Assembly (NCBI GenBank): GCA_050789255.1
Contig: JBOZRQ010000060.1
Location: 328,035 to 392,034 of the forward strand
Direction of reading: 5' to 3'
DNA length: 64,000 nt
From: JBOZRQ01 sp050789255
Lineage (GTDB): Bacteria; Bacillota; Sulfobacillia; Symbiobacteriales; Symbiobacteriaceae
Shown here: positions 55,550 to 63,931 of the stretch, in pieces
Layout of the letters: each line of letters begins with the position of its first letter
Position numbering within the stretch: the first letter of the stretch is position 1
Position numbers and translations under genes: made by a program
Notes under the pieces: model-generated
Databases searched by the model: none
The model's input: only the letters and a program-made list of their open reading frames with translations
Told to the model about the DNA's origin: nothing

Positions 55550-56239
55550 TCAGTTTTGCCCGGACGGGACACCACTGAGGTGATTTCTCACCTTTTTCCG
55601 GACCCGGGCGATCCGCTTCTTCCACGCAGCGAACCCGGCCCCGCCGGACTGGGCGAGCGCTCGGGCGGCCTCATCGGGCCCGGCGCCCGAGGCAGCCAGG
55701 CGCAGATACTCGGTAAAGGTATGCTGCTCCTCCGGCGCCAGGTGCGCCGTGGCGGCCGCAAGGTCCAGGCGGCGCTCTGCGGCGGCGAACGAGTCCTCCT
55801 GAGCAGGCAGGGCCTGCACCAGGGTCAGGGGCACCTCGGCAGGCCGGTCGTAGCCCATCGCCTCCCGGTAGGCGCTGCGAACCCGCCGGTGGACCTGGTT
55901 ATGTATGTACCGCTCGGGTGCGGTGCGGTGCCGCTGCGGGTCGAAGGTAAAGAGAGCCTCCCAGAGCGCCAGCATCCCCTCGGCCTCCAGATCCTCCCGG
56001 GGGCCGCCGCTCCGGGCGTAGCGCCGGGCCTCCTCGGCCACGATCGGCGCCCAGGCCAGGGTGATCGCCTCACGGACCTCCTCATCCCCAAGCCGGACTC
56101 GAATCAGCGTCCGCAGGTCGGTTCGGGGCAGTCTCCCGCCGGCAGCGATCCCGGCCTGGGGCCCGACCAGATTCAGATGAGGGCGCCCGGTCACCTGTGA
56201 CGGCGACGGGAACGCTCCCCAGCGCAATGCCAACATCAC
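55550..56239 (-). CDS. Sigma-70-region-2-like protein
   Basis: A 229-residue protein with a segment (about residues 55-130) resembling sigma-70 region 2: EEARRYARSGGPREDLEAEGMLALWEALFTFDP and ERYIHNQVHRRVRSAYREAM, i.e. the core-binding and -10-recognition helices. The C-terminal 70 residues (LAPEEQHTFTEYLRLAASG, then AWKKRIARVRKKVRNHL) could be a region-4-like helix-turn-helix but are not convincing. I chose GTG 56239 with GGGAGGTG upstream; ATG 56236 is adjacent. It may be a small alternative sigma factor or a derived DNA-binding protein. Confidence 0.62.
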   Translation of the reverse strand: MMLALRWGAFPSPSQVTGRPHLNLVGPQAGIAAGGRLPRTDLRTLIRVRLGDEEVREAITLAWAPIVAEEARRYARSGGPREDLEAEGMLALWEALFTFDPQRHRTAPERYIHNQVHRRVRSAYREAMGYDRPAEVPLTLVQALPAQEDSFAAAERRLDLAAATAHLAPEEQHTFTEYLRLAASGAGPDEAARALAQSGGAGFAAWKKRIARVRKKVRNHLSGVPSGQN

Positions 56240-56337
56240 GAAATACACCTCCCAGCCTCGCGGGCTGCTCTTCACGTCTTAGGACGACGAAGGGCGGCCC
56301 GGGGATTTGGGAGGTGTTGGGTTTTGCTGAGCTTCGG

Positions 56338-57225
56338 TCACGAGTCGGCCCGCCAGACCGAGACCAGGTTGGCCACAGCCTGCGTGTCCGGCAGGAAGAA
56401 GGAGATGCCGTTGACATAATCGCCCCGTCCCGGCAGCGTCTCCTGCAGCAGGCCGTCGCCCTGCTTGGCCGAGTAGACCGCATAGGCGAGGCTGAGCTGG
56501 CGGGAGATGGGCAGATCTGTGTCCACGAAGCCCGCAGCGGTGTAGATCAGCTTGGGCAGGCGGGCCAGGTTGCCCGGGGAGAGCACCTGCTCGGCCGCCG
56601 CCTTGAGGAACTCCTGCTGCCGGTGGATTCGGCTCACATCGTCACCGATCTCGTCGTGGCGGAACCGGACGAACTGCTCGGCCTTCTCCCCGTCCAGGAG
56701 CTGGCGGCCGGGCTTCAGGTCAATCTTCAGGTGGTCGTAGGGGTCCTCGTAGTGCATGGGCTTGGGCACATCGACCGTGACGCCGCCCATCAGATCGACG
56801 AGTTGGCGGAAGCCCGCCAGATTGACCTTGACGTAATGGTCGACGGGCAGCCCCAGCAAGCGGGATACCGACGCCTTCGCCAGCTCCGGGCCGCCGTAGG
56901 TGTAAGCCGAATTGGCCTTGCCCTCGCCGTACCCGTCGATGCTGACCAAGGTGTCCCGCGGAATCGCCAACATGCGCACCGGGCCGCCGGGGGTCACGTG
57001 AACCAGCATCATCGTGTCGGAGCGGCCGGTGTCGTGTGAGCGCTCATCCACACCGAGCACCAGGATGTTAGTTGCCTCGGAAACGTCGGTGGCTGTGGTC
57101 GCGGCAGGGGGCTGGCCACGGGCCGGGAGGTACCACCAGGTCGCCAGGCCGGCCAGGGAAAGCAAGAGGCCGGCGACGATGCCGGCCACGAAGCGCAGCG
57201 CAGATAATCGCCTGGTCACCAGCAT
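56338..57225 (-). CDS. LytR-CpsA-Psr (LCP) family protein
   Basis: A membrane-anchored enzyme, 295 residues, that attaches undecaprenyl-linked polymers such as teichoic acids or capsule to peptidoglycan. It has one N-terminal helix (about residues 11-32) and the LCP domain with NILVLGVDERS, RSDTMMLVHV, LAIPRDTLVSI (with catalytic Arg), and the RFRHDEIGDDVSRIHRQQEF motif. It has AAGGAGG before ATG 57225. It could link the polymers to which SLH proteins bind, which is inference. Confidence 0.93.
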   Translation of the reverse strand: MLVTRRLSALRFVAGIVAGLLLSLAGLATWWYLPARGQPPAATTATDVSEATNILVLGVDERSHDTGRSDTMMLVHVTPGGPVRMLAIPRDTLVSIDGYGEGKANSAYTYGGPELAKASVSRLLGLPVDHYVKVNLAGFRQLVDLMGGVTVDVPKPMHYEDPYDHLKIDLKPGRQLLDGEKAEQFVRFRHDEIGDDVSRIHRQQEFLKAAAEQVLSPGNLARLPKLIYTAAGFVDTDLPISRQLSLAYAVYSAKQGDGLLQETLPGRGDYVNGISFFLPDTQAVANLVSVWRADS

Positions 57226-57254
57226 TTCGCCTCCTTGTTTACCGTATCCCGATA

Positions 57255-57284
57255 AGTATATCGGTCATTTTCATTCGGTCTCAA
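57255..57284 (-). promoter_or_regulatory. Promoter of the LCP gene
   Basis: On the minus strand TTGAGA (57284-57279) and TATACT (57260-57255) are 18 bp apart, 30 bp upstream of the start codon. Confidence 0.72.
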
Positions 57285-57305
57285 CCAACGATATCTGGCA
57301 GCCGA

Positions 57306-57344
57306 AGCAAAAAGAGGACCGGCTGCCATATCGGCAACCGGTCC
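57306..57344 (-). terminator. Terminator of the CBS-ACT gene
   Basis: On the minus strand a 12-bp stem GGACCGGTTGCC / GGCAGCCGGTCC with a 5-nt loop is followed by TCTTTTTGC. Confidence 0.88.
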
Positions 57345-57364
57345 CTGTATGCATCAGGTAAGGA

Positions 57365-57985
57365 TTAGTCCACTGCGACGTCGATGACCTTGTATCCATG
57401 CTGCTCGAGCAGTTCGACCAGCGGCTTGGTCGAGTCGGTCTCGACGCGCACGACGATCTGGTACTGGTCCATCACCTTGGAGCGGAAGGCGGCCACGTGG
57501 GTGATCGAGACGCCGGCATCCCGGATGATCTCAGCGATGCGGGCCAGCTGACCGCGGCGCTCGGGGGCGACGATGGTGAGGCGGGTGGTGTTCGAGTCGA
57601 CGCCCAGCATTTCGGCGAAGGACCGGAAGAGGTCGGATTCGCCCAGAATGCCAACCACGCGGCCGTCGTCGACGACCGGCAGGAAGGGCAGGTCCTTGGC
57701 GAACATGACCCGGGCGGCCTCCTCAAGCAAGGCGTCCGGGGAGATCGTAACGACGTCGGAGGTCATGACATCCTTCACAGCCATGGGCAGTGCGACCTGT
57801 CGACCATGCTTCATGCAGGCTTCGTAAATATCCGTCACCTGGATGATGCCGACGAGGGCCTTTGCATCATTGATGACGGGGAGGCAATCGTGCTTCTTCG
57901 CCTGGACCAGGTCATACGCCCGCTGCAGCGTATCGGTGGGCGATACGGTGGTGACATCCTCGATCATTACGTTACGGACGAACAA
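57365..57985 (-). CDS. CBS-domain pair with ACT domain (AcuB-like)
   Basis: A 206-residue cytoplasmic regulator. Two CBS domains (about residues 1-60 and 70-125; e.g. MIEDVTTVSPTDTLQRAYDL and VMTSDVVTISPDALLEEAAR) bind adenine nucleotides, and a C-terminal ACT domain (about 135-205; LTIVAPERRGQLARIAEII) may bind an amino acid. The layout matches AcuB-like proteins, but no acetoin genes are nearby. I chose TTG 57985, which has GGAGGAGGCGGAG upstream and begins where the first CBS domain does; the frame is open to 58162. Confidence 0.82.
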   Translation of the reverse strand: MFVRNVMIEDVTTVSPTDTLQRAYDLVQAKKHDCLPVINDAKALVGIIQVTDIYEACMKHGRQVALPMAVKDVMTSDVVTISPDALLEEAARVMFAKDLPFLPVVDDGRVVGILGESDLFRSFAEMLGVDSNTTRLTIVAPERRGQLARIAEIIRDAGVSITHVAAFRSKVMDQYQIVVRVETDSTKPLVELLEQHGYKVIDVAVD

Positions 57986-58186
57986 AACGCTCCGCCTCCT
58001 CCAACGGTTTCGTAACTGTCTAAGAGTAATTGGACGCAGAGTAGCGTTCTCCTTTTTAACCCAATCGATTTTTAAGGGATTACCATCGTCCTGGAGGCGA
58101 AAACCCCACAGACATATGGTTAGGGCGGCGTACGTTCGGTACCATGGGGGTACATCTGCCAAAGGGTGCAGAAGGGGGCGGTCACG

Positions 58187-59380
58187 ATGATGCGGAACTT
58201 GCGGACCCGGGCCCTGCTGACGGCCGGGCTGATGCTCCTAGCCGCCGCACGGCTGGTCTGGGCCGGCGAGCGGGCGCCGACAATCTCCGGGGTAGAGGTG
58301 ACCCAGGTCTGGGGCAGCGTCTACAAGCTGTCGGCTCTGGTGGCTACACCCCGCGGCACGGTTCAGGCGGCCGAGTACCGCGTGGGCCTGGAGACGGGCA
58401 GCCTGTTTGCTTCCGACGGCATGCTGGACAGCCGCGAGGAGCTGGTGGAGACCTACCTGGACATCGCAGCCGGGCAGGAGGTCGCGGTCCGGGCCCAGGC
58501 CGGCGGGAACTGGAGCGACTGGCAGGCCGTGGAGGGCCCGGGAAACGGGCCGGATGGGCCGGCGGGCTGCACCATGTCGGCCGTCCGGGGCGGCGCCCGC
58601 GGCTGGTACCGCGGCGATGTGGCCGTAGACTGCGCCCCGCTTATCCGGACGGAGGGCGCCGACCACGTGGAGTACAGTCTGGGGTTCGGCGACTGGACCC
58701 CAGCGCCCGCCGGCTTTACCCTCACCGAGGAGGGCGTTCATTGGGTCCAGATCCGCAGCGTTAACGCCGACGGTGTCGCAGGGCTGCCGAGTACCTTCAC
58801 GGTGGCGATCGACAAGACGGCGCCCCGCCTCTTCATGCAGAATCCGCCGGGCGACCGCATGACGCACTCCGAGATGCTGTACCTGGACTTTGCCGCCGAG
58901 GATGAGATCTCCGGTGTGGAGTCCGTGGTGGCGGACATGAACGGGGACCTGGAGATCATGGCGGGGATGCCCGTGGAGCTCTGGCAGCTGCCGCTGGGCA
59001 AGTACAGCCTGAGCGTCTATGCCCGTGACCGTGCCGGCAACTCCGCCGCCTCGCCGGAGCCCGTGGAGCTCGAGATCACGGCGACCGGCGCCGACCTGGC
59101 GAAGCTGGTGCAGCTCTTCTCCGCCAAGGGCAAGGTGGACAGCTACACCGGGCTGAAGGGCAAGCTGCTCAGCGAGGTGGAGAAGGCCGAGGCCAGCCTG
59201 GCGAAATCCGACCTGGGGGAGGCCCGGGCACACCTGACCCGGTTTGTGGAGGCGGTGCAGCAGGGCATGGCCGAGGGCCTGGTCTTTGAGACCGAGGGCC
59301 AGGTGCTGCAAAATGACGCCACCTGGCTGATGGCGCACCTGGAGGACGACAGCTTCGCCGACCCGCCCAGCTGGAATTAG
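58187..59380 (+). CDS. Secreted Ig-like domain protein
   Basis: A 397-residue exported protein. It has a signal peptide with LVWA-G cleavage at about residue 25, a first beta domain (about 30-115), a second with two Cys (GCTMSAVRGGARGWYRGDVAVDC, shown here only as a region at about 125-150), and a bacterial Ig-like unit (TFTVAIDKTAPRLFM and YLDFAAEDEISGVESV, about 205-300). The C-terminal 90 residues are helical and resemble an FIVAR-like three-helix module (KLVQLFSAKGKVDSYTGLKG). No catalytic motif is seen; carbohydrate or surface binding is likely. I chose ATG 58187; ATG 58190 is adjacent. Confidence 0.7.
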   Translation: MMRNLRTRALLTAGLMLLAAARLVWAGERAPTISGVEVTQVWGSVYKLSALVATPRGTVQAAEYRVGLETGSLFASDGMLDSREELVETYLDIAAGQEVAVRAQAGGNWSDWQAVEGPGNGPDGPAGCTMSAVRGGARGWYRGDVAVDCAPLIRTEGADHVEYSLGFGDWTPAPAGFTLTEEGVHWVQIRSVNADGVAGLPSTFTVAIDKTAPRLFMQNPPGDRMTHSEMLYLDFAAEDEISGVESVVADMNGDLEIMAGMPVELWQLPLGKYSLSVYARDRAGNSAASPEPVELEITATGADLAKLVQLFSAKGKVDSYTGLKGKLLSEVEKAEASLAKSDLGEARAHLTRFVEAVQQGMAEGLVFETEGQVLQNDATWLMAHLEDDSFADPPSWN

Positions 59381-59388
59381 GAAAATTC

Positions 59389-59424
59389 GCCCCCTGCTGC
59401 GGCAGGGGGCTTGCCCACTTTTCG
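59389..59424 (+). terminator. Terminator of the Ig-like protein gene
   Basis: A 9-bp stem GCCCCCTGC / GCAGGGGGC with loop TGCG, followed by TTGCCCACTTTTC. Confidence 0.75.
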
Positions 59425-59453
59425 GGAAAGATGTAGCTGCGAGGTGAATCAGC

Positions 59454-60419
59454 ATGCGCTTCCAGGTACCGACGGAGGCGAAGGGGCTGAGCCTGGGCCG
59501 CTACCTGTACGACCGGGTGAAACTCTCCCGCAACCTGATGCGGCGGGCAAAGAATGAGCAGGGGCTCTTCGTGGATGGGCGCCCGGTCCGGGTCAGCTAC
59601 GTGCTGGAGGGCGGCGAAGAGGTGGAGGTGCGGGTGCTGTCGGAGGGGCGGGTGGAGCCCGAAGCCCTGCCGCTATCGGTCGTCTACGAGGACAGCGAGG
59701 TGCTGGTGGTCGACAAACCCGCAGGCCAGGTGGTCCATCCGGTGCGGGACTATGTGAGCGGTACGCTGGCCAACGCAGTCGCCTATCATCTCATGGGGCG
59801 CGGCGAGGAGCCTGTGGCCCGGCCGGTGCTGCGCATTGACCGAGAGACCTCAGGGCTGGTGCTGTTCGGCAAGACCCCGCTGGCGGCCCAGCGCCTGGCG
59901 GGCGCCCTGGAGCGCTACAAGCTGGAGCGGCTGTACCTGGCCTTCGTCCATGGCGCGCTGGCTGACGATTCCGGGACCGTGGAGGTGCCCATGCGCCGAG
60001 TCTGGGGCCATCCCGTGGCCCGGGAGGCGGCCATTGGCCCCCGCACCCCGGAGCAGGAGGCGGAGCTGGCTCAGGCGGAGGCTGCCGGGCAGGCGCTGCG
60101 TGACGAATGGCGGGCCACCGGGCAGCGGGCGGTCACCAATTGGACCGCGCTCCGCCGCTGGCCGGGGGTGACCAAGCTGGGCCTGGCCCTGGAGACCGGA
60201 CGAACCCATCAGATTCGGGTACATATGTCGCACATGGGACACCCGCTCCTGGGGGATGAGCTCTACGGCACGGCCGGCCCGCCCGGGCGCCAGGCCCTGC
60301 ACGCGGCGACCCTGGTCTTTGCGCACCCGCTGTCAGGGGAGGTGCTGCGGTTTGAGGCGCCCATGCCCCATGATCTACAGCAGCTGGAGCGGGATCTGGA
60401 CGATGGCTGGCGGCCCTAA
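59454..60419 (+). CDS. RluA-family pseudouridine synthase
   Basis: Converts specific uridines in rRNA or tRNA to pseudouridine; 321 residues. It has an N-terminal S4-like RNA-binding part (LSRNLMRRAKNEQGLFVDGR, about residues 24-43) and the catalytic domain with D129 in LRIDRETSGLVLF and the GRTHQIRVHMSHMGHPLLGD block. The S4 domain points to the RluD/YlyB type, but the exact target cannot be told. Start ATG 59454 follows GCGAGGTG. Confidence 0.9.
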   Translation: MRFQVPTEAKGLSLGRYLYDRVKLSRNLMRRAKNEQGLFVDGRPVRVSYVLEGGEEVEVRVLSEGRVEPEALPLSVVYEDSEVLVVDKPAGQVVHPVRDYVSGTLANAVAYHLMGRGEEPVARPVLRIDRETSGLVLFGKTPLAAQRLAGALERYKLERLYLAFVHGALADDSGTVEVPMRRVWGHPVAREAAIGPRTPEQEAELAQAEAAGQALRDEWRATGQRAVTNWTALRRWPGVTKLGLALETGRTHQIRVHMSHMGHPLLGDELYGTAGPPGRQALHAATLVFAHPLSGEVLRFEAPMPHDLQQLERDLDDGWRP

Positions 60420-60442
60420 TGCAACGCTGGAGGGATAGACCT

Positions 60443-61144
60443 ATGCGCATTGGCATCATCTCCGATATCCATGGCAACCTGCCTGCGCTCCAGGCGGTTC
60501 GGGCCGACCTCGAGCGCCGCAACGTGGACCGTATCATCAATCTGGGCGACGTGGCATTCCGGGGGCCCTACCCCGCGGAGTGCGTCCGCACGGTGCGGGA
60601 GATGGGCGCCCCCGTAATCCTGGGCAATACGGAGGTCTGGCTGACCGAGACCGAGGGCAGCCTCCCCGACCCGCTGCCCACAATTCGGGCGTGGACCCGG
60701 GCCCGGCTCCAGCCGGGCGACCTGCAGTGGCTGGGCGATCTGCCGGAGGAGTACCGCCTGGAGGTGGTCGGCAAGCGACTCCTGTTCGTGCACGGTTCGC
60801 CCCGGGGCAACATGGATTTCCTCTTCCCCGGGACCCCCGAGCCCGAAATGCTGGAGGCGCTGGAGAACTGCGAGGCTGACATTGTGGTATGCGGCCACAC
60901 CCACTGGGCCTTCAGCCGGCGTGTCGGACCGTTCCTGTTGATCGGTACCGGCAGCGTGGGGCTTCCCTTCGACGGCGACCCCCGGGCCGCTTACGTGATT
61001 CTCGACATCACGGAGCGGGAGTGCACGGTGACGCATGTGCGTCTGGACTACGATGTGGAGGCCGCCCTCTCAGCGGGCGCCGAGCGGGGCTTTCCCGACA
61101 TGGAGTTCCTGTACAAGGTGCTGCCCACCGGGCGCAGGGACTGA
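60443..61144 (+). CDS. Calcineurin-like metallophosphoesterase (YfcE/MJ0936 type)
   Basis: A 233-residue phosphodiesterase. It has the metal motifs ISDIHGN (D8, H10), NLGDVAF, LGNTE (in place of GNHD), FVHGSP and CGHTHWAF. The single-domain architecture fits YfcE-like enzymes that act on small phosphodiesters. I chose ATG 60443 with GGAGGGA upstream; the frame is open to 60419, immediately after the RluA gene. It probably shares a transcript with the synthase. Confidence 0.87.
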   Translation: MRIGIISDIHGNLPALQAVRADLERRNVDRIINLGDVAFRGPYPAECVRTVREMGAPVILGNTEVWLTETEGSLPDPLPTIRAWTRARLQPGDLQWLGDLPEEYRLEVVGKRLLFVHGSPRGNMDFLFPGTPEPEMLEALENCEADIVVCGHTHWAFSRRVGPFLLIGTGSVGLPFDGDPRAAYVILDITERECTVTHVRLDYDVEAALSAGAERGFPDMEFLYKVLPTGRRD

Positions 61145-61146
61145 AG

Positions 61147-61178
61147 AAGGCGAGGGGATTACCCCTCGCCTTTCTTCA
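61147..61178. terminator. Terminator between convergent genes
   Basis: An 11-bp stem AAGGCGAGGGG / CCCCTCGCCTT with loop ATTA, followed by TCTTC. It overlaps the last codons of the convergent permease gene. Confidence 0.85.
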
Positions 61179-63096
61179 TGCGCTGGCTCTCGGGCGGCAC
61201 GAAGGGCTCTACTCGGCCGCGCCGGCGGCGGTAGGCGATCACCCGTCGCGCCCTGGCGCTCATGTCCACGTAAAACGGGATCTCCGTGACGATGATCCCC
61301 TCGCTGTATCGCAGCTCCCGCAGGAGCTGCTCCGCCGTTCCGTTGTGCAGATAGGCGTCGAAGGGGTCGTTGGTCACCACCACCGGCACCAGCAGGTTGA
61401 CGATGGTCCGGGGGTTGTTGATCAGCATCTGGTCGAGGTAGACGCGCAGCGGCGCGACGACGTCGCGATATGGCGACGGGAGGACGGTCAGCCGGGTCTC
61501 GGGCCGCTCGGAGCGCCACTTGCGCTGGATGCGCGCCGCCGCATCGGGGTCGACGGCGACATAGACGGCATGGACGTCCCGGGAGAGCTGACGGCCCACC
61601 CGCAGGGCGTGGTCCACCACAGGGGTCAGGCCGCCGATCGCCACCACGACCTTGACCCGGGAGGCTCGGCCGATGGTCATGCGGGCAGTGGCGAGCGCCC
61701 GCACCCGCCCACGAAAGCGCCGGTAGTACTGTCCCACGTATGCCATGTATGCCACCAGCCCGGGAACCACGATCAGCACCACCCAGGCGCCGTGGGTAAA
61801 CTTAGTGGCGGCGACCATGACCAGCACGATGGCGCAGAGGAGCGCTCCTGCTGCGTTGGGGACCAGGCGGCGCCAGTAGCGCCAGACGGAGGCGCCCTTC
61901 GACCGGGCCTGCCGCACCCAGTGCACAACCATGCCCGACTGCGACAGGGTGAAGGCGGTGAAGACACCCACGGCGTACAGGGGAATCAGGTGGTGCGTAT
62001 CGCCGTGGAAGAGCACCACCAGGCCGGAGGCCAGGGCGCCGAGCAGGTAGATGCCGTGGTGGAAGACCAGCGTGTCGCCGCGGTTGGCCAGGCGCCTGGG
62101 CAGGTACCCGTCCCGGGCGATCAGCCCGGCCAGGCGGGGGAAGTCTGCGTAGGCTGTGTTGGCTGCCAGCAGCAGGATCAGGGCGGTGGATGCCTGTACG
62201 GCGTAGTACATGGGCCCCTGACCGAAGATCTCCCGGGCGATCTGGCTGAGTACGGTCTCGCCGGGGCGGGGCAGCACGTGAAGCCCAAACGCCAGCAGCG
62301 TGATCCCGCCAAAGAGGACATAGAGGATCGTCCGCTCCAGCCCCATGGTGCGCATGGCGTTGCGCTCTTCGGGGGGCCGGAAGGCCTGCACCCCGTTGGA
62401 GACCGCCTCCAGCCCGGTCAGAGCGGTGCAGCCTGAGGAGAACGCCCGCAGAAGCAAGAACCAGGTGACCCCCGAGACGGCCGCTCCGCCCGGGTGAAAG
62501 CCGGCCGACCAGGGCGCCGCAGGATGCCAGAGTCCGGTCAGCATGCGATAGCCGCCCCAGGCGATCAGCATCAGGATGCAGAGCAGAAAGCCGTAGGTCG
62601 GGATGGCGAAGATCTGCCCGGACTCCTTGACGCCCCGCAGGTTGACCCAGGCGATCAGCCAGATGGCGGCCAGGCCCAGGGCCACCTCGTGGCCGTGGAG
62701 CGCCGGCACGGCTGATACCACGGCCGCCACGCCGGCGGTCGCAGAGACCGCTACGGTCAGCACGTAGTCGATCAGGAGGGCGGCGCCCGCCACCAGCCCG
62801 GGGTAGGGCCCCAGGTTCTTGCTGGAGACCACGTAGGAGCCGCCGCCCGACGGGTAGGCCTGGATCGTCTGTGAGTAGGACGCAGCCACGATGAAGACCA
62901 GCCCGATGATCGCCAGGCCGATCGGCAGCGAGTAGACGGCGGCGGCGGTGCCGGCCGCCATCAGCACGTAGAGGATCTCTTCGGTGGCATAGGCGACCGA
63001 GGAGAGCCCGTCGGAGCTGAAGACCGCCAGGGCGGCGGCGACGCCGAGCCGCTCGTGCTCCTGCTGGCTGGTGGCCTTGGGCGGGCCGAAGATCAC
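61159..63096 (-). CDS. APC-superfamily permease, KimA-like
   Basis: An integral membrane transporter of at least 645 residues with 12 helices and a cytoplasmic C-terminal domain of about 170 residues, the layout of the KimA (YdaO) potassium importer branch of the APC superfamily. It has FSSDGLSSVAYATEEILYVL at the N-terminus, YPSGGGSYVVSSKNLG, and a long universal-stress-like tail (VKVVVAIGGLTPVVDHALRV). Amino-acid transport is the alternative. GTG 63096 is the only ordinary in-frame start, but it lacks a ribosome site, and similarity to KimA (RAKRVIFGPPKATS) seems to begin further upstream. Confidence 0.8.
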   Translation of the reverse strand: MIFGPPKATSQQEHERLGVAAALAVFSSDGLSSVAYATEEILYVLMAAGTAAAVYSLPIGLAIIGLVFIVAASYSQTIQAYPSGGGSYVVSSKNLGPYPGLVAGAALLIDYVLTVAVSATAGVAAVVSAVPALHGHEVALGLAAIWLIAWVNLRGVKESGQIFAIPTYGFLLCILMLIAWGGYRMLTGLWHPAAPWSAGFHPGGAAVSGVTWFLLLRAFSSGCTALTGLEAVSNGVQAFRPPEERNAMRTMGLERTILYVLFGGITLLAFGLHVLPRPGETVLSQIAREIFGQGPMYYAVQASTALILLLAANTAYADFPRLAGLIARDGYLPRRLANRGDTLVFHHGIYLLGALASGLVVLFHGDTHHLIPLYAVGVFTAFTLSQSGMVVHWVRQARSKGASVWRYWRRLVPNAAGALLCAIVLVMVAATKFTHGAWVVLIVVPGLVAYMAYVGQYYRRFRGRVRALATARMTIGRASRVKVVVAIGGLTPVVDHALRVGRQLSRDVHAVYVAVDPDAAARIQRKWRSERPETRLTVLPSPYRDVVAPLRVYLDQMLINNPRTIVNLLVPVVVTNDPFDAYLHNGTAEQLLRELRYSEGIIVTEIPFYVDMSARARRVIAYRRRRGRVEPFVPPESQRMKKGEG

Positions 63097-63226
63097 CCGC
63101 TTGGCGCGCTGGATCCATACGTGAGTTGGACTTGCGATCTCCCTCGCCTCCTTTGCCCATCGCTACCATGGTACGCTGTAGTAGCAGCCATGGCGCCGGG
63201 CATACTGGAAGCAGGAGGGGTTCGCC

Positions 63227-63610
63227 ATGGAGCCAAGGAACGTAACGGTCAGGTTGGAGCGGCTGCAGATCAAGCACGACGGGGATCGCTTCGGTTCCGG
63301 GGAGATTTACGTCCGGTTTGCCATGAACGACGGCGAGAGCTACTTCGAGGGCCAGATCCCCGAGGAGGGCGTCTGGCGCCTGTCCGACGGCGATGAGAAG
63401 AAGCTGGAAGGGCCCAGCGTCAGCTTCGAGGAGACCGTGCGGGATATCACCGTGCAGTGCGAGGTCTTCGACCGGGACATGACCGGCGACGAGTCCCTCG
63501 GCGAACGGGCAGCCTTCCTGGTCCACCGGCTAGAGGATGACTACCGTGCAGGTACCCACGTGCACGCCACGTCGGACTACGAGCTGACCTATACGGTGGA
63601 GGTGCATTGA
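63227..63610 (+). CDS. Small hypothetical protein, possibly C2-like
   Basis: A 127-residue soluble, acidic, beta-rich protein. Its VRLERLQIKHDGDRFGSGEI start and the CEVFDRDMTGDESLGERAAF segment (about residues 80-100) resemble the Asp-rich loops of calcium-binding C2 domains. C2 domains are rare in bacteria, so this is only a suggestion. ATG 63227 has AGGAGGGG upstream. It lies divergent from the KimA-like gene; the stop codon is directly followed by repeat copy B and then a terminator. Confidence 0.65.
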   Translation: MEPRNVTVRLERLQIKHDGDRFGSGEIYVRFAMNDGESYFEGQIPEEGVWRLSDGDEKKLEGPSVSFEETVRDITVQCEVFDRDMTGDESLGERAAFLVHRLEDDYRAGTHVHATSDYELTYTVEVH

Positions 63611-63611
63611 G

Positions 63612-63865
63612 GCATTTTACTGCCGCGGATGCGCGGAGGACGCGGATTTTCATCACAATCGCGGATGACCAGGTAGGGTCTGTTGGGTTACATAAATATA
63701 TTGATATATTAACTTGGGGAAAGTTACCTGGTAATCAGCGTGTGATGCCGGAATCAGCGTAATCAGCGCATTCCGAGCACGGCGCCGCAAAGCGGCGAGG
63801 CCGTGCGGGGGACGAAAAGGCGTGAAACGCCGAAAGGTCAGCGGCCATTTCATGTCCCTGCCCAC
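63612..63865 (+). repeat. Palindromic intergenic repeat element, copy B
   Basis: The second copy of the element at 54655-54893. It starts about 5 bp after a stop codon with CTGCCGCGGATGCGC (63630-63635 region) and runs in the same order: CGCGGATGACCAGGTA, an AT-rich centre containing an AATATATTGATATATT palindrome, TTACCTGGT, ATCAGCG units, the CACGGCGCCG..CGGCG..GCCGTG hairpin and GGGGGACGAAAAGGCGTGAAACG. The outer ends are well conserved, and the AT-rich centres have diverged in sequence while keeping the flanking CCAGGT/ACCTGG arms. Confidence 0.8.
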
Positions 63866-63868
63866 GAA

Positions 63869-63905
63869 AAGGGCCGCTCCCGGTGGGGGAGCGGCCCTTG
63901 CGATT
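63869..63905 (+). terminator. Terminator after copy B
   Basis: A 13-bp stem AAGGGCCGCTCCC / GGGAGCGGCCCTT with a 5-nt loop, followed by GCGATTTG. It gives the same order (stop codon, repeat, terminator) as at clpP. Confidence 0.83.
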
Positions 63906-63931
63906 TGTACGCCTCGCAGTTTACGTAACTA

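Noticed and set aside
61802..63526. 574-codon minus-strand frame overlapping the KimA-like permease
   Set aside because: Its Arg/Pro/Gly-rich composition has no domains; the other frame encodes a full set of transporter helices. Only its first codons are of interest for the permease start problem.
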